NCBI RefSeq assembly: GCF_007096885.1 | Contig: NZ_VJNO01000023.1 | Location: 1-64,000 of the forward strand | From: Streptomyces sp. 130 | GTDB lineage: Bacteria > Actinomycetota > Actinomycetes > Streptomycetales > Streptomycetaceae | Length of the DNA: 64,000 nucleotides | Direction of reading: 5' to 3' | Part shown: piece after piece, positions 25,606-34,105 of the stretch | Numbering within the stretch: the stretch's first letter is position 1 | Layout of the letters: the number at the start of each line of letters is the position of its first letter | The notes under the pieces: generated by a model | What the model was told of the DNA's origin: nothing | What the model saw: the letters and a program-made list of their open reading frames with translations, nothing else | The model's database searches: none | Translations under genes and position numbers: made by a program

Positions 25606-26364
25606 TCAGCCCCGCCTGGCGCCCAGGACGTGCAGCTGGGTGGCCACCGAGTGGAACGCGGGCAGTTCGGCGGCGGCGGCCTCCAGCCGGAGCAGGGCCT
25701 CCATCGCGCCCGGCTCGGTGTCCACCAGGACCCCGGGGACGAGGTCGGCGAAGACCCGGACCCCGTGCACGGCGCCCACCTCGATGCCGGCGGCCGTGAC
25801 CAGCTCGGTCAGCTGCTCCGCGGTGTACCGCCGGGGCATCGGGTCCCCGTCGCCCCAGCGGCCCTCCGGGTCGCCCAGCGCGTGCCGCGCCTCGTTGAAG
25901 TGGCCGGCCAGGGCGCGGGCCAGGACCGCGCCGCCGAGACCGGCGGCGAGCAGGCTCAGCGCCCCCTCCGGACGGAGGGCCTCCACGGCGTGCCGTACGC
26001 CCTCGGCCGGGTCGTCCACGTACTCCAGGACGCCGTGGCAGAGCACCGCGTCGTACCCCCCGCGCTCCACGACGTCGAACAGGCCGAGGATGTCGCCCTG
26101 CACCCCGTGCACCCGGTCGGCGACCCCGGCCTCGGCGGCGCGGCGCTCCAGCGCGAAGAGCGCGTTGGGGCTGGGGTCGACCACGGTGACCCGGTGGCCG
26201 AGACGCGCGGCGGGCACCGCGAAGTTGCCCGTGCCGCCGCCGGTGTCCAGCACGTCAAGGGCGTCCCGGCCGGTCGCCTTGACCCGGCGGTCGAGGGCGT
26301 CCTTCAGGACCTCCCAGACCACGGCGGTACGGAGGGAGGCACGGGGGCGCAGCGGGTCCGACAC
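25606..26364 (-). CDS. Class I SAM-dependent methyltransferase
   Basis: 252-aa methyltransferase. SAM motif I is VLDTGGGTGNFAVPAARLG, the acidic motif II is VTVVDPSPNAL, then VQGDILGLFD and DAVLCHGVLEYVDDPAEGVR, typical of the UbiE/CmoM-like group. The substrate is unknown. The GTG start is followed by SDPLRPRASLR; a TAGGGT and a GGTA-N5-TACC palindrome (26417-26429) lie upstream. It shares orientation with the HEPN gene, whose stop is 97 bp upstream. Confidence 0.85.
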   Translation of the reverse strand: MSDPLRPRASLRTAVVWEVLKDALDRRVKATGRDALDVLDTGGGTGNFAVPAARLGHRVTVVDPSPNALFALERRAAEAGVADRVHGVQGDILGLFDVVERGGYDAVLCHGVLEYVDDPAEGVRHAVEALRPEGALSLLAAGLGGAVLARALAGHFNEARHALGDPEGRWGDGDPMPRRYTAEQLTELVTAAGIEVGAVHGVRVFADLVPGVLVDTEPGAMEALLRLEAAAAELPAFHSVATQLHVLGARRG

Positions 26365-26461
26365 GGCAGTTGACTCCTCGGCACGGGCCGCCCGGGGGCG
26401 GAGCGTGAACAGCGCAGGTAACAGGTACCGCCCACCCTATGGCCTGGCGCCGTGCCCGCGG

Positions 26462-26989
26462 TCACCCCGCGTCGGGCCGCTCCCCGCGCGGCTGCGGCAG
26501 CACCGGCTGGAGCACGAGCAGCCGCTCCACGAGGCGGAGGAACATGGCGGCGTCGCGCAGCAGGTCGTCGGCCTGCCGCCGGCTGGCCGCGCCGGGGATG
26601 CCCGCCTCGGCGCGGGCCCGCCGGGCGGCGCCGGAGGCGAAGAGGGCGCTCCACTCGGCGAGCTCGGGGGCCAGCTCCGGAAGGATCTCCCAGGCGCTGC
26701 GGATCGGCTCCCGGCGCCGCCGCGCGGGCTCGGGGCGGGCCCGCGCGGCGAGGACGGCCGCCGCGGTGCGCAGGGCGGCGAGGTGTGCGGTGGCGTACCG
26801 CTCGTTGGGCACGGAGAGGACAGCTGCCTCGTCCAGGCCGGCGCGGGCCTGGGTGAGGAGATCGAGGGCGGCGGGCGGCGCGGTGGTGCGCCGGACGACG
26901 GGGTGGACATCGCGGGCCGGACCGGTCGGTGAGGGAGCAGGGCCGTCTGCGCGGCGTCGCGGAGCGGCGGCTGCGGACGAGTGGGCCAT
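26462..26989 (-). CDS. SAV_6107-type HEPN domain protein
   Basis: 175-aa alpha-helical protein matching the actinobacterial HEPN_SAV_6107 family (core LLTQARAGLDEAAVLSVPNERYATAHLAALRTAAAVLAAR). HEPN domains often bind nucleotides or act as RNases; no obvious catalytic RX4-6H motif is visible here, so the activity is unknown. The ATG at 26989 is fixed by AGGAGG seven bases upstream, shortening the open frame by 23 codons. A possible promoter is TTGTCA (27053-27058) with GATACA (27029-27034), 18 bp apart, on the minus strand. Confidence 0.82.
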   Translation of the reverse strand: MAHSSAAAAPRRRADGPAPSPTGPARDVHPVVRRTTAPPAALDLLTQARAGLDEAAVLSVPNERYATAHLAALRTAAAVLAARARPEPARRRREPIRSAWEILPELAPELAEWSALFASGAARRARAEAGIPGAASRRQADDLLRDAAMFLRLVERLLVLQPVLPQPRGERPDAG

Positions 26990-27117
26990 GACAGAACCTC
27001 CTGTCTCGGTGACGGCTCCGTGGCCGTCTGTATCCATCGTGACGGCCCCCACTGACAATCGACCCCAAAACAGCCCTGACCTGGGCTTTTGCTTCGACCG
27101 CGAGTTCGAGCTACTTT

Positions 27118-27139
27118 TTGAACTGACCAGTCAGTTCAA
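27118..27139. promoter_or_regulatory. TetR-type operator before the YhgE operon
   Basis: Perfect 10-bp inverted repeat TTGAACTGAC (27118-27127) / GTCAGTTCAA (27130-27139) with a 2-bp centre, 28 bp before the ATPase start. The AACTGACCAGTCAGTT core is typical of AcrR/TetR operators, and the operon's third gene encodes a TetR protein, so autorepression is likely. Confidence 0.8.
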
Positions 27140-27166
27140 TTGAGGTTCCAATGAGGGGCAGGGTAC

Positions 27167-27934
27167 GTGGAGAGTCCGCACGGGGCGGCCGTCACCGCCG
27201 AGGGCCTGGGGCTGGAAGGGCCGCGCGGCTGGGCCTTCCGGGGCATCGGCTTCCGCGCGGAGCCCGGCGCCCTGATCGCCGTCGAGGGCCCGTCCGGCTC
27301 CGGCCGCACCTGCCTCCTGCTGACCCTCACCGGCCGGATGCGCCCCACCGAGGGCGAGGCCGCGACCGCCGGCCTCGCCCTGCCGCGCCGGGCCGCCGCC
27401 GTCCGCCGCCTCGCGGCACTGGGCCCGGTGCCCGGGGTCAGCGAGCTCGACCCGGCGTTCACGGTCGCCGAGCACCTGCGCGAACGGGCCCTGCTCCTGC
27501 GCCGCTACGACGGCTCCCCGCGCACCCTGCTGCGCCGGCCCCGGGAGCGGGCCGCCGCGGCCCGGTCCCGGATCGATGCCGCCCTGGACGCCGCCGGGCT
27601 GGACCCCGCCGCGCTGCCCAAGGCCGAGCGCACCGCCGTGAGGGATCTGGAGCGGACCGAGGCGCTGCGGCTGTCCGTGGCCCTCGCGCTGATGGGCCGG
27701 CCCCGGCTGCTCGCGGTGGACGACACCGATCTGAAGCTGTCCGACGCCGAGCGGGCCGGGGTCTGGGGGCTGCTGCGCTCCGTGGCCGCCGCCGGCACCA
27801 CCGTCCTGGCCGTCTGCAGCGAGGCCCCCGAGGACGCCGTCACCGTACGCACGGCCACCGCCCCGAAGACCACCGACGCCACCACGCACGAGGAGGAACC
27901 GGCCGATGCCTTCGCCGAGACTGGCCGCGCTTGA
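27167..27934 (+). CDS. ABC-type ATP-binding protein with degenerate motifs
   Basis: 255-aa protein with an ABC ATPase outline (Ile-Ala-Val-Glu-GPSGSGRTCLLLTLTGRM, then LLAVDDTDLKL). The Walker A Lys is Arg (GPSGSGRT), no LSGGQ is recognisable, and the Walker B catalytic Glu position is Asp (AVDDTD). ATP hydrolysis is therefore doubtful. It is the first gene of an operon with the YhgE/Pip membrane protein, which it overlaps by 29 bp, and a TetR gene, behind a perfect operator. It may be a regulatory or structural partner of the membrane protein rather than an energiser. GTG start. Confidence 0.8.
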   Translation: MESPHGAAVTAEGLGLEGPRGWAFRGIGFRAEPGALIAVEGPSGSGRTCLLLTLTGRMRPTEGEAATAGLALPRRAAAVRRLAALGPVPGVSELDPAFTVAEHLRERALLLRRYDGSPRTLLRRPRERAAAARSRIDAALDAAGLDPAALPKAERTAVRDLERTEALRLSVALALMGRPRLLAVDDTDLKLSDAERAGVWGLLRSVAAAGTTVLAVCSEAPEDAVTVRTATAPKTTDATTHEEEPADAFAETGRA

Positions 27935-29993
27935 GCTGAGGCGCTTCGGCAGGGGGCGGCTGCCGCGCGCGGCCCTCGCCGCGCTCCTGCTGCTCCCCCT
28001 GCTCTACGGCGCCCTGTACCTGTGGTCCTTCTGGGACCCGTACGGCCGGCTCGACCGCATCCCGGTCGCCCTGGTCAACGACGACAAGGGGGCCAGCGCC
28101 GACGGCAGGCGGATCGCGGCGGGGGACGAGATCGCGGACAGGCTGCTCAAGTCCAAGGTCTTCGCCTGGCACGAGGTGAGCGCCGAGGAGGCCGACCGGG
28201 GCGTCGAGGACGGCACGTACTACCTCTCGCTGCGCATGCCCGCCGACTTCAGCGCGCGCATCGCCTCCAGCGCCGGTGACTCCCCCGAGACCGGCGCGCT
28301 CCAGGTGCGTACCAACGACGCCAACAACTACATCGTCGGGCAGATATCGCGGACCGTGTTCTCCGAGGTCCGCACGGCCGCGTCGGCCGACGCCTCGCGC
28401 GGGTTCCTCGACCGCATCTTCATCGGCTTCTCCGACCTGCACGACCGGACGGCGGAGGCGGCGAAGGGCGCGGGCGACCTCAGGGACGGGGCCGGCAGGG
28501 CCAAGAAGGGCTCCAAGGACCTCGCGGACGGGCTGAAGGACGCGAAGGCCGGCAGCGGCAGGCTGGCCGGCGGGATCGTGAAGCTGGACAAGGGCGCGGG
28601 CGACCTGGAGACCGGCTCGCGCCAGGTCGCCGACGGCACCCAGCTCCTCGCCGACAAGGTCAACGGGGTCGCCGCCGACGTGCGCCCGTTCCTGAAGGAC
28701 AACGGGAAGGCCATCGGCGACACCGCCCGGCTGGTCGCCGACGCGTCGAAGACCGTACGGGACAACCTGGACCTGCTCGTGCGGGCGGCGCCCACCGCCG
28801 CCACCGCCGCGCACACCGCCGCCGACGAGCTCACCGACGTCCACCGCACCCGGTGCGAGGAGCAGCCGGCCCCCGACCCCGCCGTCTGCGCTCCGCTGAA
28901 GCGGGCCGTGACGGCGGCGGCCGACGTCGCCGCCGTGGCCGACGACGTGAACGCCCTGGCCACGAACCAGAACGGGGACCTGGGCAAGCTCCGCACCCGG
29001 CTGGCCACGCTGGAGAAGCAGGCCAAGGCACTCGCCGCGCGCTCCCCGCACCTGGACGAGGAGCTGGAAGCCGCGGTCAAGAAGATCAACGCGCTGAACA
29101 CCGGCGCGCACGAGGTCGCCACCGGCGCGGGCCGGCTGCACACCGGGCTCGGCACGGCGAAGACCGGCTCGGCCGACCTGGACACGGGCGTCGGCAAGCT
29201 CAGGAAGGGCGCCACGAGCCTCGACGAGGGGCTGGTCCGCCTCAAGGACGGCTCCGCCACGCTCGCCCAGGGGCTCGGCGACGGCGTCGACAAGATCCCC
29301 GACTACGGGAAGAAGGACCGCGACGCCCGTACGGAGGTCATGGCCGACCCCGTACGCCTGGCATCGCGGTCGCTGCACTCCGCGCCGAACTACGGCACGG
29401 GCTTCGCGCCCTACTTCATCCCGCTCTCCCTCTGGGTCGGCGCGATGGTGGCGTACATGCTGATCCGGCCGCTCGGCGGACGCGCGCTGGCCGCCGGGGC
29501 GCCGTCCTGGCGGATCGCCCTCGCGGGCTGGCTCCCGGTGGCCGGGGTCGGGCTGCTCCAGACGGCCGCGCTGATGTCCGTGCTGCACTGGGGCCCCGGC
29601 CTGGACATGGCGCACCCCGCCGGGACGCTCGGTTTCCTGGCGCTGGTCACCTGCTGCTTCGCGGCGATCGTGCAGTGGCTGAACGCCTGCTTCGGCGCGG
29701 CCGGGCGCATCCTCGTCCTCGCGCTGCTGATGCTCCAGCTGACCTCGGCCGGCGGCACCTACCCCGTACAGACCAGTCCGGGCTTCTTCAACGCGATCCA
29801 CCCGTACCTGCCGATGAGCTACGTCGTGGAGGGGCTGCGCCGGCTCATCACGGGCGGCGGGCTCGGACCGGTCTGGCAGGGCTGCGCGGTGCTCGCGGCC
29901 TTCACCGCCGGTGCGCTCGCGCTGACCGCCCTGTCGGCCCGCCGCAAGCAGATGTGGACCCTTGAGCGGCTGCATCCGGAGCTGAGCCTGTGA
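27906..29993 (+). CDS. YhgE/Pip domain membrane protein
   Basis: 695-aa protein of the YhgE/phage-infection-protein family. One N-terminal transmembrane helix (about 20-40) is followed by WDPYGRLDRIPVALVNDDKGA, the family hallmark. A very long extracytoplasmic helical region (60-475) rich in repeated GAGxL / DGxxxL heptads follows, then five or six C-terminal helices (about 495-680) of ABC2-transporter type. Pip proteins are receptors or assembly factors for phages and for ESX-like secretion in other Gram-positives; the substrate here is unknown. The ATG start overlaps the ATPase gene, and the stop overlaps the tetR start by 4 nt (GTGA). Confidence 0.9.
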   Translation: MPSPRLAALELRRFGRGRLPRAALAALLLLPLLYGALYLWSFWDPYGRLDRIPVALVNDDKGASADGRRIAAGDEIADRLLKSKVFAWHEVSAEEADRGVEDGTYYLSLRMPADFSARIASSAGDSPETGALQVRTNDANNYIVGQISRTVFSEVRTAASADASRGFLDRIFIGFSDLHDRTAEAAKGAGDLRDGAGRAKKGSKDLADGLKDAKAGSGRLAGGIVKLDKGAGDLETGSRQVADGTQLLADKVNGVAADVRPFLKDNGKAIGDTARLVADASKTVRDNLDLLVRAAPTAATAAHTAADELTDVHRTRCEEQPAPDPAVCAPLKRAVTAAADVAAVADDVNALATNQNGDLGKLRTRLATLEKQAKALAARSPHLDEELEAAVKKINALNTGAHEVATGAGRLHTGLGTAKTGSADLDTGVGKLRKGATSLDEGLVRLKDGSATLAQGLGDGVDKIPDYGKKDRDARTEVMADPVRLASRSLHSAPNYGTGFAPYFIPLSLWVGAMVAYMLIRPLGGRALAAGAPSWRIALAGWLPVAGVGLLQTAALMSVLHWGPGLDMAHPAGTLGFLALVTCCFAAIVQWLNACFGAAGRILVLALLMLQLTSAGGTYPVQTSPGFFNAIHPYLPMSYVVEGLRRLITGGGLGPVWQGCAVLAAFTAGALALTALSARRKQMWTLERLHPELSL

Positions 29994-30634
29994 CCGTGCC
30001 GGGACCTGTGAGAATCAGGTCCATGGAAAGCAGTAGCAGCGCGCGCCGCCAGGCCACCCGGCAGAAGCTCTACGAAGCGGCCGTCACCCTCATCGCCGAG
30101 AAGGGCTTCTCGGCGACCACGGTGGACGAGATCGCCGACCGGGCCGGGGTCGCCAAGGGCACGGTCTACTACAACTTCAAGAGCAAGACCGAGCTCTTCG
30201 AGGAGCTGCTGCGCCACGGCGTCGGGCTGCTCACCTCCTCGCTGCGCGCGGCGGCCGAGGAGACCGGCGCCCGCGGCGGCAGCCGGGTCGAGGCGCTGGA
30301 CGCCATGATCCGGGCCGGTCTGGTCTTCATCGACCGCTATCCGGCCTTCACCCAGCTGTACGTGGCCGAGCTGTGGCGCACCAACCGCGCCTGGCAGTCC
30401 ACGCTGCTGGTGGTGCGCCGCGAGGCGGTCGCCGTGGTGGAGGGCGTCATCGCGGAAGGCGTGACGCGCGGGGAGCTGAGCGAGGAGATCGACGTGCCGC
30501 TGACGGCGGCGGCGCTCGTCGGAATGGTGCTGGTGGCGGCGCTGGACTGGCAGGCCTTCCAGCCGGAGCGCTCGATCGACGACGTGCACTCGGCGCTGTC
30601 CCTGCTGCTGCGCGGCCGGGTCAGCGGACACTGA
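29990..30634 (+). CDS. TetR/AcrR family repressor of the YhgE operon
   Basis: 214-aa regulator with an N-terminal helix-turn-helix (RQKLYEAAVTLIAEKGFSATTVDEIADRAGVAKGTVYYNFKSK-type, about residues 24-67) and a helical ligand-binding C-terminal domain. The GTG at 29990 overlaps the YhgE stop and has GGAG 8 nt upstream; an internal ATG at 30023 would give the more usual short N-terminus. The 10-2-10 palindrome at 27118 is its most likely target. A hairpin at 30827-30858 could end the operon. Confidence 0.9.
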   Translation: MTVPGPVRIRSMESSSSARRQATRQKLYEAAVTLIAEKGFSATTVDEIADRAGVAKGTVYYNFKSKTELFEELLRHGVGLLTSSLRAAAEETGARGGSRVEALDAMIRAGLVFIDRYPAFTQLYVAELWRTNRAWQSTLLVVRREAVAVVEGVIAEGVTRGELSEEIDVPLTAAALVGMVLVAALDWQAFQPERSIDDVHSALSLLLRGRVSGH

Positions 30635-30931
30635 GGGCGCGGACACGGAGGGCGCGCCCCCGCCGGTACGCACGACGGCGCCGGTCGCGCGTGGCCCGTC
30701 CCCCGAGCCCGCCCGGCCGGCGCCTTCCGTGCTGCCGGAGGACCGTCCCCCGTGACCCGGTGTCCCCCGCGGTCCCGAAGTCCTCCGTCGCGCACCCCCG
30801 TTCGCAAGGAGGTGCCGTCCCGCTACCGCCGCCCCGTGCCGGCGGTGGCGGGGCGGCGCCCCTTCCGTGGGCCCCCACTCTGCCGTTCCGGCAGCTCACG
30901 GCCCATCCGTGCGGCTACTCAACCCGTGCGC
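30635..30931. other. Intergenic region after tetR
   Basis: About 300 bp without a credible gene. It holds a hairpin of CGCCGCCCCG (30827-30836) and CGGGGCGGCG (30849-30858), a plausible terminator for the YhgE operon. The rest shows no recognisable element. Confidence 0.5.
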
Positions 30932-30947
30932 TGAGTACGGGTACTCA
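30932..30947. promoter_or_regulatory. Perfect MacR box TGAGTAC-GG-GTACTCA
   Basis: The 16-bp 7-2-7 inverted repeat matches the published MacR consensus TGAGTACnnGTACTCA exactly. It is centred about 65 bp before the predicted transcription start of the DUF4126 gene, a normal activator position. A macSR pair is encoded at 52247-54168. Confidence 0.75.
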
Positions 30948-30991
30948 GGGGCGGCTCCCACGCGCCCTGCCGCAACGCCGGACCCGCTGGC

Positions 30992-31004
30992 TACGATCGC
31001 CTGC
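30992..31004 (+). promoter_or_regulatory. Leaderless-type -10 box of the DUF4126 gene
   Basis: TACGAT (30992-30997) followed by 7 nt and the GTG at 31005; no ribosome site. The -35 position reads GCCGCA, a poor match that fits dependence on an activator at the MacR box. Confidence 0.6.
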
Positions 31005-31634
31005 GTGTCGGTACTCCCTCTGGTGTTCACAAGCGGCTGGGCGAGCGGGATCAACGCGTACGCGGTGGTCCTCCTGCTCGGCATATTCGGCGCGACCGGT
31101 GTCAGCGACGAGGTGCCCGCCTCGCTCCAGCGCACCGACGTGCTCGTGGTCGTCGCGGTCCTCTTCCTCTGCGAGGTGGTCGCCGACAAGATCCCGTACG
31201 TCGACACCGTGTGGGACGCGGTGCACACGGTCGTCAGGCCGGTGGCGGGCGCGGTCGTGGCGGCGCTGCTGGCCGGCGAGAGCGGTTCGCTCCCGGAGAT
31301 CGCGGCCGGTGCCGTCGGGGGCTCGACCGCCCTGGTGAGCCATCTGGTGAAGGCCGGGACGCGGATGGCGGTCAACACCTCTCCCGAACCGTTCAGCAAC
31401 ATCGCGCTGAGTGCCGCCGAGGACCTGGGCGTCGCGGCGATCATCACCTTCGCGATCTTCCATCCGTGGATCGCCGCCACCCTCGCCGGCACGCTCCTCG
31501 TCCTGGGGCTCGCGCTCGTGGTCTTCCTGGCCTCCCGCATCCGCCGGTTCTGGCGCCGCAGGGCGCAGCGCCGCGAGGAGAAGCGCCGGACCCGGCAGCC
31601 CGCCTTCCCGTCGCCCGGCGCTCCGCCGACCTGA
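31005..31634 (+). CDS. DUF4126 integral membrane protein
   Basis: 209-aa protein with four to six transmembrane stretches (about 5-30, 43-60, 75-110, 145-175) and the DUF4126 pattern FTSGWASGINAYAVVLLLGIFGATG, followed by an Arg-rich cytoplasmic tail. Function is unknown. The GTG at 31005 is chosen because the first transmembrane helix follows directly and a -10 box lies 7 nt upstream; the in-frame extension to 30867 would cross the MacR box. It is the best candidate in this window for a direct MacR target, so it may be part of the envelope programme. Confidence 0.85.
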   Translation: MSVLPLVFTSGWASGINAYAVVLLLGIFGATGVSDEVPASLQRTDVLVVVAVLFLCEVVADKIPYVDTVWDAVHTVVRPVAGAVVAALLAGESGSLPEIAAGAVGGSTALVSHLVKAGTRMAVNTSPEPFSNIALSAAEDLGVAAIITFAIFHPWIAATLAGTLLVLGLALVVFLASRIRRFWRRRAQRREEKRRTRQPAFPSPGAPPT

Positions 31635-31659
31635 CGGCCGGACTGTCGGTGGCGGCCGT

Positions 31660-31672
31660 TAAGGTCGCCTCC
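31660..31672 (+). promoter_or_regulatory. Leaderless-type -10 box of the FAD oxidoreductase gene
   Basis: TAAGGT (31660-31665) followed by 7 nt and the ATG at 31673, with no ribosome site. No clear -35 element. Confidence 0.5.
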
Positions 31673-33184
31673 ATGGCACGAATTGCGGTGATCGGCGCCG
31701 GGATGGGCGCGATGGCGGCGGCGGCCCGGCTGGCCGTGGCAGGCCACCGGGTGACGGTGTACGAGCGGTCGCAGACGTACGGCGGCTCGCTCGGCCGATG
31801 CGCCGACGACGGCTTCACGTTCGACACCGGCCCCGGGCTCCTGCACCTCCCCGCGGTCCAGCGCGACCTGTTCGTGAAGACCGGCAAGGAGCCGCTGGAG
31901 CGGTGCGTCACGCTCACCCAGGTGGACCCGGCGAGCCGTCACCTCTTCGCGGACGGCACCTCCGTGTCCCTGCCGAACGCCTCGCGCGCCGGGACCGTCG
32001 CCGCCCTGGACACCGCGCTCGGCGGTGGGGCGGGCGCGAAGTGGGGGGCGTTCCTCGACCGGGCCCGGGACGCCTGGGACCGCTCGCGCCGGCCGCTCCT
32101 GGAGGAGCCCCTGCGCACCGACTGGCAGGTCCTGGGCCGCGACCCCTATCCGGCCGAGGAGCGCCGGCGGCTGCTGCGCCCGGCGCGGCGGGCCGGGACG
32201 GTGGCGGAGATCGGCGCCTGGGAGCTGGCCGATCCCCGGCTGGCGGCCCTCCTCGACGGATACGCCCTCGCGTACGGCCTGGACCCGTCGCGCGCCCCGG
32301 CGGGCGCGGCCCTCCTGCCGTACATGGAGGAGACGTTCGGCACCTGGTACGTGCGCGGCGGCATCCGGGAGCTGGCCCGGGCGGTGTACGAGCGGTGCCT
32401 GGCCCGGAAGGTGGAGTTCGTCTTCGGCGCCGAGGTGGCCCGGGTCGTGGAGAAGGACGGCCGCGCGGCGGGTGTGGAGCTGGCGGACGGGACGGTCGTG
32501 GAGGCCGCCCATGTGGTGCTCGGGGCCCGGCCGTGGCCGGGACTGGTGCCGGGTCAGGAGCTGTGGGCCGACGGGGATGTGAGGGTGCGTGCGGGCGGGG
32601 CGGGGGCGAGCGGCCGGTTCGTGGTCATGCTGTCGCTGCGCGGCGGGCGGCCGGCGGACGCCGTGCACCGGACCGTGGTGCACCCGGCGGACGGGGCGGC
32701 CGAGCGCGAGGCGGTGTTCGGGGGCCGGATCGCCGCGCACCCCACGGTGACCGTGCTGCGCCCCGACGACCCGTCGACCCGCCCCGACGCGGAGCACGAG
32801 GCGGTGACGCTGGTGGCGACGGTGGCCCCGCACGGCCCGGTGGACTGGACGGACGAGGCGCTGCGGGCCCGGTTCGCGCGGACGCTGACCGAGGCGGCGG
32901 GCGCCGCGGTGCCGGGCCTGCGGGAGCGGGTGCTGCGGACGCGGGTGCGGACGCCCGCCGAGACCGCCGCGGACACCGGCGCCGAGGGCGGTGCCGTGCC
33001 GCCGCCGGCGCTGGGCGGTGCGGGGGGCGCGTTCCTGCACGCCGCCAACCGGACCCGGCTGCCGGGTCTGCTGCTGGCCGGCGGCTGGGCCCATCCGGGC
33101 GGCGGGCTCGCGCACGCGGGCATGTCCGGGGCGCTGGTCGCGGGGACCGTGGTGGAGGGCGACGGCTTCCGCGGCTCGCGGTGA
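31673..33184 (+). CDS. Phytoene-desaturase-like FAD-dependent oxidoreductase
   Basis: 503-aa amine-oxidase/carotenoid-dehydrogenase-fold flavoprotein. The dinucleotide-binding loop is IAVIGAGMGAMAAAARLA with VTVYERSQTYGGSLG after it, the substrate-side FDTGPGLLHLPAV follows, and the C-terminal FAD motif is LLAGGWAHPGGGLAHAGMSGALVA. This arrangement is typical of phytoene dehydrogenase relatives, but no carotenoid genes are nearby, so the substrate is unknown. The ATG at 31673 is preceded by a TAAGGT -10 box. Confidence 0.85.
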   Translation: MARIAVIGAGMGAMAAAARLAVAGHRVTVYERSQTYGGSLGRCADDGFTFDTGPGLLHLPAVQRDLFVKTGKEPLERCVTLTQVDPASRHLFADGTSVSLPNASRAGTVAALDTALGGGAGAKWGAFLDRARDAWDRSRRPLLEEPLRTDWQVLGRDPYPAEERRRLLRPARRAGTVAEIGAWELADPRLAALLDGYALAYGLDPSRAPAGAALLPYMEETFGTWYVRGGIRELARAVYERCLARKVEFVFGAEVARVVEKDGRAAGVELADGTVVEAAHVVLGARPWPGLVPGQELWADGDVRVRAGGAGASGRFVVMLSLRGGRPADAVHRTVVHPADGAAEREAVFGGRIAAHPTVTVLRPDDPSTRPDAEHEAVTLVATVAPHGPVDWTDEALRARFARTLTEAAGAAVPGLRERVLRTRVRTPAETAADTGAEGGAVPPPALGGAGGAFLHAANRTRLPGLLLAGGWAHPGGGLAHAGMSGALVAGTVVEGDGFRGSR

Positions 33185-33197
33185 ACCGGGGCGCGCC

Positions 33198-34055
33198 TCA
33201 GTAGCGGTGCTGTTCGTTGTAGCCGGTGTCGTAGCCGTTCGGGTACGGGCCCTGGGCGGCGGGCTGCTGCGGGTACTGCTCGCCCTCGCGCTGCTGCGGC
33301 ACCCAGACTCCGCCCGGCGGGGTCTCCGGGCCGTAGCCGTCGCCCTGCGCGTACGGGTCGGGGTACTGCCGGTGGTCACCGTAGCCGTCGTAGTTCCCGT
33401 AGCCGTCGTACGTGCCGTACTGCGGCGTGCTTTCGGCGGTGCCGGTGTACGGGTCCGAGTAGGCGCCGTAGCTCTGCGGGGCGGTGCCGTAGTCGTACTG
33501 CCCGGCCCCGGCGTAGGTGTCCTGGGGCTGGGGCTGGGGGGCCGGGTAGCCGTAGGGGTCGTACGCGTCGTGGCTCCGCGCGGCCAGGGGCTCCTGGGCC
33601 GGGCGGGGCGGCACGGGGTCGGTGTAGACGCCGTACTGGCCGGTGTCCTCGGGCACCGGTTCGGTGGCGTGGACGGGGGCTTCGGACGGCGGGGCGGGCG
33701 GGGCCGCCGGGGCGCCGCCCTCGTACGCCACCTCCAGGTCCGAGACCTCCAGCGCGGGCCCGCGTTCGGCCGTGCCGCGCCGGCGGCGGCTCTCGCCGGG
33801 CTTGCCCCCGAGCGCCCAGCCGGTGGAGAACCCCCTGCGGAACGAGAGCGTGACATAGGTCTGGCCGGTGGCGAAGGCGACCGCGCCGAGGGCGATGACG
33901 GGCACGGACGGCATCAGGACGCCGATCACCACGCCGAGGAAGCCGGTGAAGGCGAGGAGGCGCCAGCGCAGCCGCGCCTTGTACTGCAGCAGTACCTCGC
34001 CGAGCAGCCACAGCGCGACGACGCCGAACGCGATGTAGAGGACCGTCCAGCCCAT
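33198..34055 (-). CDS. Membrane protein with Tyr/Gly/Gln/Pro-rich tail
   Basis: 285-aa protein. The first 75 residues hold two to three transmembrane helices (VLYIAFGVVALWLLGEVLL and LLAFTGFLGVVIGVLMPSVPVIALGAVAFA). The remaining 200 residues are a low-complexity cytoplasmic tail in which Tyr-Gly, Asp-Pro-Tyr and Gln-Pro repeats dominate (YGAYSDPY, YDGYGNYDGYG, PQPQPQ). I do not recognise a characterised family. The ATG has AAGGGGG upstream. It lies 50 bp after metF in the same orientation. Confidence 0.75.
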   Translation of the reverse strand: MGWTVLYIAFGVVALWLLGEVLLQYKARLRWRLLAFTGFLGVVIGVLMPSVPVIALGAVAFATGQTYVTLSFRRGFSTGWALGGKPGESRRRRGTAERGPALEVSDLEVAYEGGAPAAPPAPPSEAPVHATEPVPEDTGQYGVYTDPVPPRPAQEPLAARSHDAYDPYGYPAPQPQPQDTYAGAGQYDYGTAPQSYGAYSDPYTGTAESTPQYGTYDGYGNYDGYGDHRQYPDPYAQGDGYGPETPPGGVWVPQQREGEQYPQQPAAQGPYPNGYDTGYNEQHRY

Positions 34056-34105
34056 GCCCGCCCCCTTCTACGGCCGCCGCCCCGGATGGTGGCGGGTACG
34101 GCCGG

